Assembly: GCA_014860845.1 (NCBI GenBank)
Contig: JACZIY010000723.1
Span: forward strand, 1-14,454
Length of the DNA stretch: 14,454 nt
Source of the DNA: Anaerolineaceae bacterium
GTDB lineage: Bacteria > Chloroflexota > Anaerolineae > Anaerolineales > Anaerolineaceae
Reading direction: 5' to 3'
Position numbers and translations under genes: made by a program. Below, piece after piece: positions 7,026 through 12,870 of this stretch (the stretch's first letter is position 1; the number at the start of each line of letters is the position of its first letter). The notes under the pieces are model-generated. The model saw nothing but the letters and a program-made list of their open reading frames with translations, was not told the DNA's origin and made no database searches.

Positions 7026-8123
7026 TCAATATTCTCTGACATCAACTTGTGTTCCACCCGGCATTGGAATTGTAATATCTCCTGGGTCACTGGTTACTGT
7101 TGGGAGTGTCCATCGGAAAATCCATTGGGCATCTTCTGGTTTGACATTTACGCAACCATGTGACCTGGGAGTACCATAATCGTTATGCCAGAACGTTGAA
7201 TGAATTGCGACTCCGGTTCCTGAAAATAATATTGTCCAACCCACACCTGGAATATCCCAACCCCCACCAGTCGTTCCCCCTGTCATATGCGTCGAAATTT
7301 GCTTTCTCCACGTCCGGTGCACACCATGTGGAGTCCCCCAACTTTCAACGATTTGTCCTTCCCTATTCCACTTTGCACCGGATGAGATTTGGCAATAAAA
7401 AACTTCTATTCCATTTTCCAGGCAGGTCAAATATTGTCTGGTCGGAGTTGCATCAACGTACACCATTTTGTTTTCAACATCTGGAGAAATTGGTTCTAAA
7501 TCTTTATCTGTTACAGGTCTGAATGCTTTTGCATTCGCCCAAAAAATGTCTCCATAACCGAATCTTTCATTAACTTGATAATATTTTTCTCCATCCTCAG
7601 CAATTTTAAAATCATCAATCCAAACGATCTGAGAATAATATAAACGAGGATTAACTGCTTCTTTAAGCCATGGAGACCTGGGGGGAGGATTATTCTGGAT
7701 CAAATCTACATAAGGTATAGATACTTCAGCCCAAAAGCCTTCTCCTAAACTCGTCTCAGGCAGATTAGATATGATTGAATTTTCAATATTTTTAACGACC
7801 TGCAATGAAGGTGCATAGATGTAACCGTCTGGTGTTTCAACCCATTTTGCATTCATCATTCCACCTGGTATTTCACCAATTACTTCTCTAAGCCATACAA
7901 CAACGGCATCTTCATAAAGAACACCCAATGATTCGGCCTTGATAGAAGGTTTGGATCTAATATTCACCAAACCACCACATACTCTTCCCAATTTGTCAGA
8001 TTCAGAAAAGTCAATTACTTGAGCTTTCACATCCAACCAGGGATATATTGCCATCGCTCCACCAAAGGCAACTACACCTTTTAAGAGATCTCTTCTAGAA
8101 AATTTTTTCGAAAACCAATACAT
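7026..8123 (-). CDS. Tat-exported L,D-transpeptidase (YkuD) with N-terminal SH3-like domain
   Basis: A 365-residue exported protein. The N-terminus has a twin-arginine signal, S9-R10-R11-D-L-L-K, followed by a hydrophobic stretch and a likely cleavage site after VKA (about residue 34). Residues about 45-112 look like a bacterial SH3 domain (VNIRSKPS, AVVVWLREV, WVETPDGYIYAP). Residues about 220-345 are the YkuD catalytic domain. Its motif runs from H308 (AIHSTFWHN) to S321-H322-G-C324-V-N, with C324 as the nucleophile. These enzymes form 3-3 crosslinks in peptidoglycan or attach proteins to it. The protein has three further cysteines (C49, C234, C244). Export through Tat rather than Sec is noteworthy for this family. 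It is first in its operon with a near-consensus promoter whose -10 lies 6 bases before ATG and no Shine-Dalgarno, so the message is probably leaderless. Confidence 0.9.
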   Translation of the reverse strand: MYWFSKKFSRRDLLKGVVAFGGAMAIYPWLDVKAQVIDFSESDKLGRVCGGLVNIRSKPSIKAESLGVLYEDAVVVWLREVIGEIPGGMMNAKWVETPDGYIYAPSLQVVKNIENSIISNLPETSLGEGFWAEVSIPYVDLIQNNPPPRSPWLKEAVNPRLYYSQIVWIDDFKIAEDGEKYYQVNERFGYGDIFWANAKAFRPVTDKDLEPISPDVENKMVYVDATPTRQYLTCLENGIEVFYCQISSGAKWNREGQIVESWGTPHGVHRTWRKQISTHMTGGTTGGGWDIPGVGWTILFSGTGVAIHSTFWHNDYGTPRSHGCVNVKPEDAQWIFRWTLPTVTSDPGDITIPMPGGTQVDVREY

Positions 8124-8129
8124 AAGGAA

Positions 8130-8158
8130 AAGATAATCGCTAAAAGTTTACTTGTCAA
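8130..8158 (-). promoter_or_regulatory. Near-consensus sigma70 promoter of the L,D-transpeptidase operon
   Basis: On the minus strand, a perfect TTGACA (8153-8158), a 17-base spacer and TATCTT (8130-8135, 4 of 6). Six bases (TTCCTT) then separate the -10 from ATG 8123, which puts the predicted transcription start on the start codon. The -35 box overlaps the stop codon of the upstream hutH-like gene (8155-8157), so the promoter is wedged between two same-strand genes. Confidence 0.85.
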
Positions 8159-9705
8159 CTCTTTATAAAATCTAAAGCTTTTGAAATCTTATCAGTAATA
8201 ACCAACTGTTTAACTTTTTCAATCTCTGGCCACCAAAGTGCATCACCGGGTTGATATGGTACAACATCTCTAATCATTTTGAATATAATACTTGTTCCTT
8301 CTCCAAGTTTTCCTTCCGGATACTTACGTAATCTCAAATCGATCGCTCTTGCTGCTGTATATAATTCAACGGCTACTACGTGCTGAACGTTTTTCAAAAT
8401 TTGTAATGTATGTCTACATGCATTCATTGCATTCGCATTGTGATCTTCCTGTTCAGCAGAGGTTGGAATCGAAAACACACTGTCAGGATGTGCTAATGTT
8501 TGATTCTCTAGCACCAGGCTCGCAGCTGTATATTGAGGCATCATTAATCCTGAATTCAATCCAGCCGCTTCCAGATGATCGACCAACATAGGTGGAAGCC
8601 CGGCGTTTAGATTCTCATCCGTCATCCGGTTAACCCGCCTTTCCGAAATGGAGGCAATTTCTGATAAAACGATTCCAAGAAAATCCATAGCAACACCAAC
8701 TGGTTCACCATGAAAATTTCCTCCAGATAGGGCCACCCCAGGATCGAATAATAATGGATTATCTGTTGCAGCGTTTATTTCTCTGCTGATAATTTTCCAA
8801 ATAAATTGAAGTGTGTCTCTGGCTACACCCTGAACTTGAGGTGCACAACGTAAAGAATAAGCATCCTGAACTCGATCAGTAGAATTAATTAAATTGGAAT
8901 TATGAATATATTTTCGAACATTATCAGCCACTTCCATTTGACCCAGCTGACCTCGGGCTGCATGAATACGATGATCAAAAGCGGAGCTACAACCTAACAT
9001 AGCTTCCAAACTCATTGCTAAAGACATTTCTGCAATATCTATTAATGAACTTGAGTCAAACAAACTTAGTGCCGAAATGGCGGCTGAAAATGTTGCCCCA
9101 TTATTAATAGCCAAACCTTCTTTTGCACCTAGTATGAGTCTTGGAATACCAGCAGTTTCCATGGCAACTTTACCACTCAGCCTTTGACCCTGGAAATAAG
9201 CATAACCAGAATCTTCATCCAAATCCTTTTCATCAGTAGTGAAAACCAGCGCTAAATGGGATAAAGGCGCTAAATCACCTGAAGAGCCTAATGATCCCTG
9301 TGAAGGAACTTCTGGAATCACATTTGAATTTAACATGTCAATGAGTGTTTCAACAACCCCAAGTCGTACTCCGGAAAAACCTTTTGCCAAAGTATTAGCT
9401 CGAACCAACATGGTAGCTCGTACTATCTCCGTAGAAAATGGGTCACCTGTGCCGACTGCATGGCTCAAAATCAAATTTCTGCTCAGTTTAGAAGAATCCT
9501 CGTGTGCTATTAGTTTGTTCGCAAAAATTCCAAAACCCGTATTAATCCCATAAACAGCTTTAGATGACTCAATGATCGTATTTTTTAAATCGTAAGATTT
9601 GTTTATATTTTCAATGCCGGAATCTGAAATTTTTACTTTTTCAAAATTACGCGCGACTCTTACAATTTCTTCAATCATCAGATGATGACCATCAATTGAA
9701 ATCAT
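8155..9705 (-). CDS. hutH: MIO-type ammonia-lyase, histidine ammonia-lyase family (HutH-like), with SSG instead of ASG
   Basis: A 516-residue cytoplasmic enzyme of the aromatic amino acid lyase family, of normal length. Landmarks are the catalytic Tyr Y52 in VYGINTGFG, the substrate-selectivity pair S81-H82 in LILSHAVGTG (S-H is the histidine-lyase pattern, not that of Phe or Tyr lyases), VQDAYSLRCAPQVQG and the C-terminal AEQEDHN. The MIO tripeptide, normally Ala-Ser-Gly, reads S141-S142-G143 within GSLGSSGDLAPLSH. The segment usually NGTQ reads NGATFS, and the usual QEDHVSM reads QEDHNAN. HutH deaminates L-histidine to urocanate. No hutU, hutI or hutG is in the window, so histidine catabolism is not shown by context and the substrate is uncertain. 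It has the clearest Shine-Dalgarno here, AAAGGAG 5 bases before ATG 9705, and lies 10 bases after the kinase-like gene. Confidence 0.85.
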   Translation of the reverse strand: MISIDGHHLMIEEIVRVARNFEKVKISDSGIENINKSYDLKNTIIESSKAVYGINTGFGIFANKLIAHEDSSKLSRNLILSHAVGTGDPFSTEIVRATMLVRANTLAKGFSGVRLGVVETLIDMLNSNVIPEVPSQGSLGSSGDLAPLSHLALVFTTDEKDLDEDSGYAYFQGQRLSGKVAMETAGIPRLILGAKEGLAINNGATFSAAISALSLFDSSSLIDIAEMSLAMSLEAMLGCSSAFDHRIHAARGQLGQMEVADNVRKYIHNSNLINSTDRVQDAYSLRCAPQVQGVARDTLQFIWKIISREINAATDNPLLFDPGVALSGGNFHGEPVGVAMDFLGIVLSEIASISERRVNRMTDENLNAGLPPMLVDHLEAAGLNSGLMMPQYTAASLVLENQTLAHPDSVFSIPTSAEQEDHNANAMNACRHTLQILKNVQHVVAVELYTAARAIDLRLRKYPEGKLGEGTSIIFKMIRDVVPYQPGDALWWPEIEKVKQLVITDKISKALDFIKS

Positions 9706-9710
9706 CTAAA

Positions 9711-9717
9711 CTCCTTT
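9711..9717 (-). promoter_or_regulatory. Strong Shine-Dalgarno of the hutH-like gene
   Basis: AAAGGAG on the minus strand, 5 bases before ATG 9705, overlapping the TAA stop (9716-9718) of the upstream gene. It fixes the start. It also contrasts with the leaderless-looking first genes of transcription units. Confidence 0.75.
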
Positions 9718-10417
9718 AAAAAAGAATTAAACCTACCAACACAACAATGACTGGCACAGTAACATTATCCCAATCCTTTACAGGAAGTGATTCTACAATT
9801 GTTGCCAGAATGTTTAGTAACAATATTTTTGGAAAACTTTCCAAAAAAGTAATATTTAAGAATCCAAACTCAATATAAATTAATATCAGAATGGATGAAA
9901 AGATCAAACCACCGAGTAACATCGAAATGGTTCCAGCAATTGATTTACTTGGTGACCATTTCAATGCAATAGAAGGCACCCTCCGGCCAATAATATCGGC
10001 AAAGCCATCACCACCACACAATATCATCAGGGCAACAATACCAATCGGAGACTCTCTCCAGAAAATTATTGTCAATAATACAAATACGACTCCGTAGAAA
10101 AAAGGACCTTTGAGGATTTCTTTTGGATCTCCGGTTCTGGACATTGCATCAACAGATGCCTGATCTTTGATCGCCCCAATTCCTATCAAGAAAAATTGAA
10201 TCGTGATTAATAAAGGAATAATCGCTGCTATGTATCGAGAGAGCAGTTCTTCAGGAAATAAAAGCCAACAGAGGACAAAGATTGGGCCAGTGCCAATGTG
10301 AATGATTTTTCTACTCAGTTTTTTTGATATAAGTCCTTTAACAGCAAAAAAATCAATTAATCGTAACCAGATGATTGATAATATGAAGGTAGTAAAAAAT
10401 GCTAACCACAATGGCAT
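9716..10417 (-). CDS. Polyprenol/phytol kinase-like membrane protein (VTE5 / SEC59 / DGK1 superfamily)
   Basis: A 233-residue polytopic membrane protein with about six to seven hydrophobic segments. Recognisable superfamily elements are R36-K37-x2-H40 in SRKIIHIGTGPIF, DPKEILKGPFFYG (97-109), CGGDGFADIIGRR (134-146), KSIAGTIS (158-165) and ESLPVKDWDNVTVP (209-222). These match the CTP-dependent lipid-alcohol kinases (phytol kinase VTE5, dolichol kinase SEC59, yeast DGK1), which also resemble CdsA cytidylyltransferases. It probably phosphorylates an isoprenoid alcohol at the membrane, for salvage into quinones, carotenoids or lipid carriers. The exact substrate cannot be read from sequence. 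The start ATG 10417 lies 10 bases after the smpB stop, with only a weak AAGAG upstream. Annotation pipelines may call it phosphatidate cytidylyltransferase; the short length and DPKE motif favour the kinase group. Confidence 0.78.
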   Translation of the reverse strand: MPLWLAFFTTFILSIIWLRLIDFFAVKGLISKKLSRKIIHIGTGPIFVLCWLLFPEELLSRYIAAIIPLLITIQFFLIGIGAIKDQASVDAMSRTGDPKEILKGPFFYGVVFVLLTIIFWRESPIGIVALMILCGGDGFADIIGRRVPSIALKWSPSKSIAGTISMLLGGLIFSSILILIYIEFGFLNITFLESFPKILLLNILATIVESLPVKDWDNVTVPVIVVLVGLILF

Positions 10418-10427
10418 TGTTTAGCTC

Positions 10428-10883
10428 TTAATCTGCAATCTTTCTACTTCGAGAAATTTCTCTTTCTTGATCACGTTTGGCGATACTGTCACGTTTGTCA
10501 TACATTTTTTTACCTTTGGCTAACGCAATTTCAATTTTTGCTTTGCCATTGGTGAGATACAAAATCGTAGGAACTACTGTTAATCCTTTTTGACGAACTG
10601 CGTTCAAAATTTGATTAATTTCTTTTTTGTGTAACAATAATTTTCTTTTCCGTTTTGGATCATGATTGAAAATACTGGCAGCATCATACTTAGCAACATG
10701 AGAATTGATTAACCATGCTTCAAAGTTATCGATCTGTATAAATGCTTCTCCAATACTTACCTGTCCTGCACGGATGGATTTAATTTCACTTCCCTGAAGT
10801 TCAATACCAGCTTCAAATTTTTCCATGAGAAAATATTCAAAACTTGCTTTTCGGTTTTTTGCGATGATCTTTATTCCACTCAT
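10428..10883 (-). CDS. smpB: SsrA-binding protein SmpB
   Basis: A 151-residue protein that binds the tRNA-like domain of tmRNA and brings it to stalled ribosomes for trans-translation. The family signatures are complete: N-terminal IIAKNRKASFEYFLMEKFEAG, then GIELQGSEIKSIRAGQVS, a central VAKYDAASIFNHDPKRKRKLLLH, and the C-terminal basic tail KKMYDKRDSIAKRDQEREIS that enters the mRNA channel. Length is normal. The tmRNA gene (ssrA), often nearby, is not seen in this window. It is the first gene of a three-gene unit. ATG 10883 has no Shine-Dalgarno; instead an extended -10 lies 6 bases upstream, so the message is probably leaderless. It is divergent from the hydrolase gene at 10953. Confidence 0.97.
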   Translation of the reverse strand: MSGIKIIAKNRKASFEYFLMEKFEAGIELQGSEIKSIRAGQVSIGEAFIQIDNFEAWLINSHVAKYDAASIFNHDPKRKRKLLLHKKEINQILNAVRQKGLTVVPTILYLTNGKAKIEIALAKGKKMYDKRDSIAKRDQEREISRSRKIAD

Positions 10884-10889
10884 AGCGTG

Positions 10890-10898
10890 ATTTTAACA
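10890..10898 (-). promoter_or_regulatory. Extended -10 promoter of smpB
   Basis: On the minus strand TGT-TAAAAT: a TGn extension directly before TAAAAT (10890-10895, 5 of 6). No good -35 is present 16-18 bases upstream, and the TGn extension could compensate. Six bases separate the -10 from ATG 10883. Confidence 0.6.
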
Positions 10899-10928
10899 TA
10901 ACATTTAGAATTAACATCAGATCGCATC

Positions 10929-10936
10929 ATTATAAT
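10929..10936 (+). promoter_or_regulatory. Candidate -10 of the hydrolase gene
   Basis: ATTATAAT is a self-complementary 8-mer containing TATAAT on the plus strand (10931-10936) and also on the minus strand. On the plus strand it lies 16 bases before ATG 10953, leaving room for the AAAGG Shine-Dalgarno at 10942-10946. TTAACA at 10911-10916 is the best -35-like hexamer but the spacing (14 bases) is too short, so the call is tentative. Confidence 0.45.
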
Positions 10937-10952
10937 TATGTAAAGGTTCGAA

Positions 10953-11606
10953 ATGGAAGATAAAACTTTTGATGTTTTTGTAAATCCTTATTATTTCCGA
11001 ATGAATAAACCTTTGAAAAATCAATCTACTCAGGTCTATTGTCTGATACATGGATGGTCTGGTAATGAGAATTCGATGTCAATTTTTTCCTCCTCTATTC
11101 CAGAAAATTCGATTTTCATTTATCCTCGTGGCCCATTGCAATTAGGGGAAAATGAATATGCCTGGGCTGATATCCGAAATAATTCAAAACCAACGTTTGT
11201 TGATTATGCAAAAATTTCATCAGGATTATTTAAGGCAATTCAAGATTTGATCCAAAGTATAGATTTGCCATTGACCAATAAAAAATTAAATTTGATAGGT
11301 TTTAGTCAAGGTGCTGGGATTTGTGCAGTGTTAAGTATTTTATATCCTGAAAGGTTTTTTAAGGTCGCTTTGTTATCAGGATTCCTTCCTTCCAAACCTC
11401 CAATTTTGGAATATAAAGCTTTATCTTCTATAAACTTTTACATCGCCCATGGAACACAGGATACATTAGTTGAATTTGAAAAAGCTATAAAGCTAAAAAA
11501 TTATCTAGAAGAATATAAAGCAACGACCAAATTCTGTAAGGAAGAATTAGGTCATAAGATTGGAGCATCTTGTTTGAAAAATCTTAAATTATTTTTTCAA
11601 ACCTAA
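10953..11606 (+). CDS. Alpha/beta hydrolase, phospholipase/carboxylesterase family
   Basis: A 217-residue protein without a signal peptide, so cytoplasmic. The catalytic triad is readable: S118 in the nucleophile elbow GFSQGAG, D170 in AHGTQDTLV and H201 in ELGHKIG. The oxyanion-side loop is LIHGWSGNENSM (31-42). The order and spacing fit the PF02230 carboxylesterase/lysophospholipase group (YpfH-like, dienelactone-hydrolase-like) and the length is typical. The substrate cannot be assigned. The start ATG 10953 is supported by AAAGG 6 bases upstream. It is a single-gene unit, divergent from smpB and convergent with the SH3b gene, with only 5 bases between the two stop codons. An inverted repeat lies within its last codons. 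Confidence 0.85.
   Translation: MEDKTFDVFVNPYYFRMNKPLKNQSTQVYCLIHGWSGNENSMSIFSSSIPENSIFIYPRGPLQLGENEYAWADIRNNSKPTFVDYAKISSGLFKAIQDLIQSIDLPLTNKKLNLIGFSQGAGICAVLSILYPERFFKVALLSGFLPSKPPILEYKALSSINFYIAHGTQDTLVEFEKAIKLKNYLEEYKATTKFCKEELGHKIGASCLKNLKLFFQT
11572..11602. repeat. Inverted repeat at the hydrolase/SH3b convergent junction, possible bidirectional terminator
   Basis: Arms GTTTGAAAAA (11572-11581) and TTTTTCAAAC (11593-11602) form a perfect 10-bp stem with an 11-base loop. It lies in the last codons of the hydrolase gene and ends just before its stop (11604-11606). For the minus-strand gene it lies just after the stop (11612-11614). The stem is AT-rich and there is no strong U-tract after it on either strand, so terminator activity is uncertain. 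Confidence 0.4.
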
Positions 11607-11611
11607 TTTCT

Positions 11612-12229
11612 TTATCGAACTCTGATAAATGAAAATAGAGTAAGTAATATCCCTGTGACCCCCAAAACTACAATTATCATTCCCATTGGAATTCCACCCG
11701 GTAATTGGTTGGGTGTGTTTTCAACATAGGTCGGTATAGTTAGTGGAGCTGGTTCCGTAAAAGTCGGTAATCTAGTCGGTAGCTGGGTTACCACGAATTG
11801 AGCTGCTAAGGTAGGATCAATTGTGGCAGTAAATTGCGGTGTCACAGTCGGTGGAGGTTCTACAATTGACAATTGTCCTGGAGAAAGACTTACCAAAACG
11901 GAGAATACCCAACCTTTTCCACCAGCAACACCAGGGTATTCAATCTGAACCCACTCACCCCCGGAGGATCGTCCTAACGCAGGTGCTGTTTGTCCAACCA
12001 ATAGTACGCCAACTGATGGGTACAATGTGCTGGGACCTGAACGAACGTTGATAAAGTCTTCATTTTGGCTCGGCCGAACGGTGATAATAACTCCTGATGG
12101 AGTACCAGTGACTGTTGGTACAGAAACCGTAGGTAATTGAGGTAAAGGATAAGCATTGACTGACAGGACATTATAAAATAATGAAATCATGAGTATAACG
12201 CCAGCCAATAATGATATTTTCTTGATCAC
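11612..12229 (-). CDS. Secreted, membrane-anchored SH3b-domain protein
   Basis: A 205-residue protein from GTG 12229. The N-terminus VIKKISLLAGVILMISLFYN is a Sec-type signal sequence ending near VNA. It continues into a Pro/Thr-rich stretch (PQLPTVSVPTVTGTPSG), then one bacterial SH3 domain (FINVRSGPSTLYPSVGVL, later GEWVQIEYPG, GWVFSVLVSL). A second Pro/Thr-rich stalk follows, then a C-terminal membrane segment (GMIIVVLGVTGILLTLFSF) ending in RVR. It is probably displayed outside the cell and may bind cell-wall material; the ligand is unknown. I chose GTG 12229 because GGAG lies 5 bases upstream and the signal sequence starts there. An upstream in-frame ATG at 12343 would add 38 residues without a signal-peptide-like pattern and would overlap the divergent gene. 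This anatomy is common in Anaerolineae. Confidence 0.8.
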   Translation of the reverse strand: MIKKISLLAGVILMISLFYNVLSVNAYPLPQLPTVSVPTVTGTPSGVIITVRPSQNEDFINVRSGPSTLYPSVGVLLVGQTAPALGRSSGGEWVQIEYPGVAGGKGWVFSVLVSLSPGQLSIVEPPPTVTPQFTATIDPTLAAQFVVTQLPTRLPTFTEPAPLTIPTYVENTPNQLPGGIPMGMIIVVLGVTGILLTLFSFIRVR

Positions 12230-12234
12230 ACTTT

Positions 12235-12238
12235 CTCC
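12235..12238 (-). promoter_or_regulatory. Shine-Dalgarno that sets the GTG 12229 start
   Basis: GGAG on the minus strand, 5 bases (AAAGT) before GTG 12229. It supports the shorter protein that begins directly with a signal sequence, rather than the longer reading from ATG 12343. Confidence 0.65.
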
Positions 12239-12265
12239 AATAATTTCTTTTTTAAGAGTAGCTTG

Positions 12266-12273
12266 ATTATAAT
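12266..12273. promoter_or_regulatory. Palindromic shared -10 element between divergent genes
   Basis: ATTATAAT reads the same on both strands, giving perfect TATAAT at 12268-12273 (plus) and at 12271-12266 (minus). On the plus strand it ends 6 bases before ATG 12280, predicting a leaderless message. On the minus strand it would give a leader of about 30 bases that contains the GGAG of the SH3b gene. Neither side has a convincing -35. Confidence 0.6.
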
Positions 12274-12279
12274 ATAAAT

Positions 12280-12870
12280 ATGGAACATAAAACTTTTCAC
12301 GGAAATATAACGCCAGCTGATATTTCAAAAGCGTTATTTGCACATTTCAATCGAGGAAATTATCGGGTTCAGCAAATTGGTAGTGGGGAAAACATCATCA
12401 TTCAAATTGCTTCAATATTCAATGCTTCTTCCGGAGGACAAACTTCGATCGGCGTATCTGTTCAAAAATTTGAAGATGGCGTGATGGTTCAAATAGGAAA
12501 ACAATCATGGATGGGAATTGCAGCCAGTTTGGGGAAAACTGCTCTCAGCGCAATACGTAATCCACTCTCTTTATTGGGAAGAATAGATGATGTTGCCCAG
12601 GATATTGAGAGTTTATCGATTCGAGATGAAATATGGTCTGTTATCGATCAAACTGCATATAATCTTGGGGCAAGTTTTGAACTTTCAGAACGATTGAAAA
12701 GGTATGTCTGTAATTATTGTGACACGCCAAACCCTGTCGGAGAATCTAGTTGTATCGCTTGTGGTGCCCCCTTAGGAAGTATCCAACCTAGAACATGTAA
12801 ATTCTGTGGTTATATAGTCACGAGCACAGAAAGCGTATGCCCTAATTGTAAGAAGCCTAATTACAATTAA
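12280..12870 (+). CDS. Double zinc-ribbon protein with uncharacterised N-terminal domain
   Basis: A 196-residue cytoplasmic protein. Residues about 1-135 form an alpha/beta region I do not recognise. It contains ISKALFAHFN near the start, a beta-rich GGQTSIGVSVQKFEDGVMVQIG, and a Gly/Ala-rich amphipathic stretch (WMGIAASLGKTALSAI) that could associate with membrane or partners. The C-terminus has two zinc ribbons in tandem: C144-x2-C147 with C158-x2-C161, and C173-x2-C176 with C187-x2-C190 (double zinc-ribbon, DZR type). Such ribbons usually mediate protein or nucleic-acid contacts. No Shine-Dalgarno is present; TATAAT ends 6 bases before the ATG. It is divergent from the SH3b gene and convergent with zwf, sharing four bases with it. 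Function is unknown. Confidence 0.82.
   Translation: MEHKTFHGNITPADISKALFAHFNRGNYRVQQIGSGENIIIQIASIFNASSGGQTSIGVSVQKFEDGVMVQIGKQSWMGIAASLGKTALSAIRNPLSLLGRIDDVAQDIESLSIRDEIWSVIDQTAYNLGASFELSERLKRYVCNYCDTPNPVGESSCIACGAPLGSIQPRTCKFCGYIVTSTESVCPNCKKPNYN
12843..12869. terminator. Hairpin over both stop codons of the zinc-ribbon gene and zwf, possible bidirectional terminator
   Basis: Arms TAATTGTAA (12843-12851) and TTACAATTA (12861-12869) form a perfect 9-bp stem with a 9-base loop (12852-12860). The right arm overlaps the two stop codons: TAA of the plus gene (12868-12870) and TAA of zwf on the minus strand (12869-12867). There is no clear U-tract, so classical intrinsic termination is not certain. 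Confidence 0.45.

Noticed and set aside
7160..7522. Plus-strand open frame of about 120 codons opposite the L,D-transpeptidase gene
   Set aside because: Its residues show no domain or pattern and it mirrors a strongly supported gene; treated as a chance frame. The same holds for frames opposite ccdA (6478-6819), hutH (9239-9553) and DUF2085 (5313-5612).
8155..9705. Phenylalanine or tyrosine ammonia-lyase
   Set aside because: The selectivity pair is Ser-His as in histidine lyases; Phe and Tyr lyases usually have Phe-Leu or His-Leu type residues there. The substrate still needs an assay.
9716..10417. CdsA phosphatidate cytidylyltransferase
   Set aside because: The CdsA C-terminal signature is not seen, while the RKxxH, DPKE and DNVTVP elements fit the phytol/dolichol kinase group.
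12230..12343. ATG 12343 as the start of the SH3b protein
   Set aside because: It would put 38 odd residues before a signal sequence and overlap the divergent gene; GTG 12229 has a Shine-Dalgarno and begins the signal sequence.
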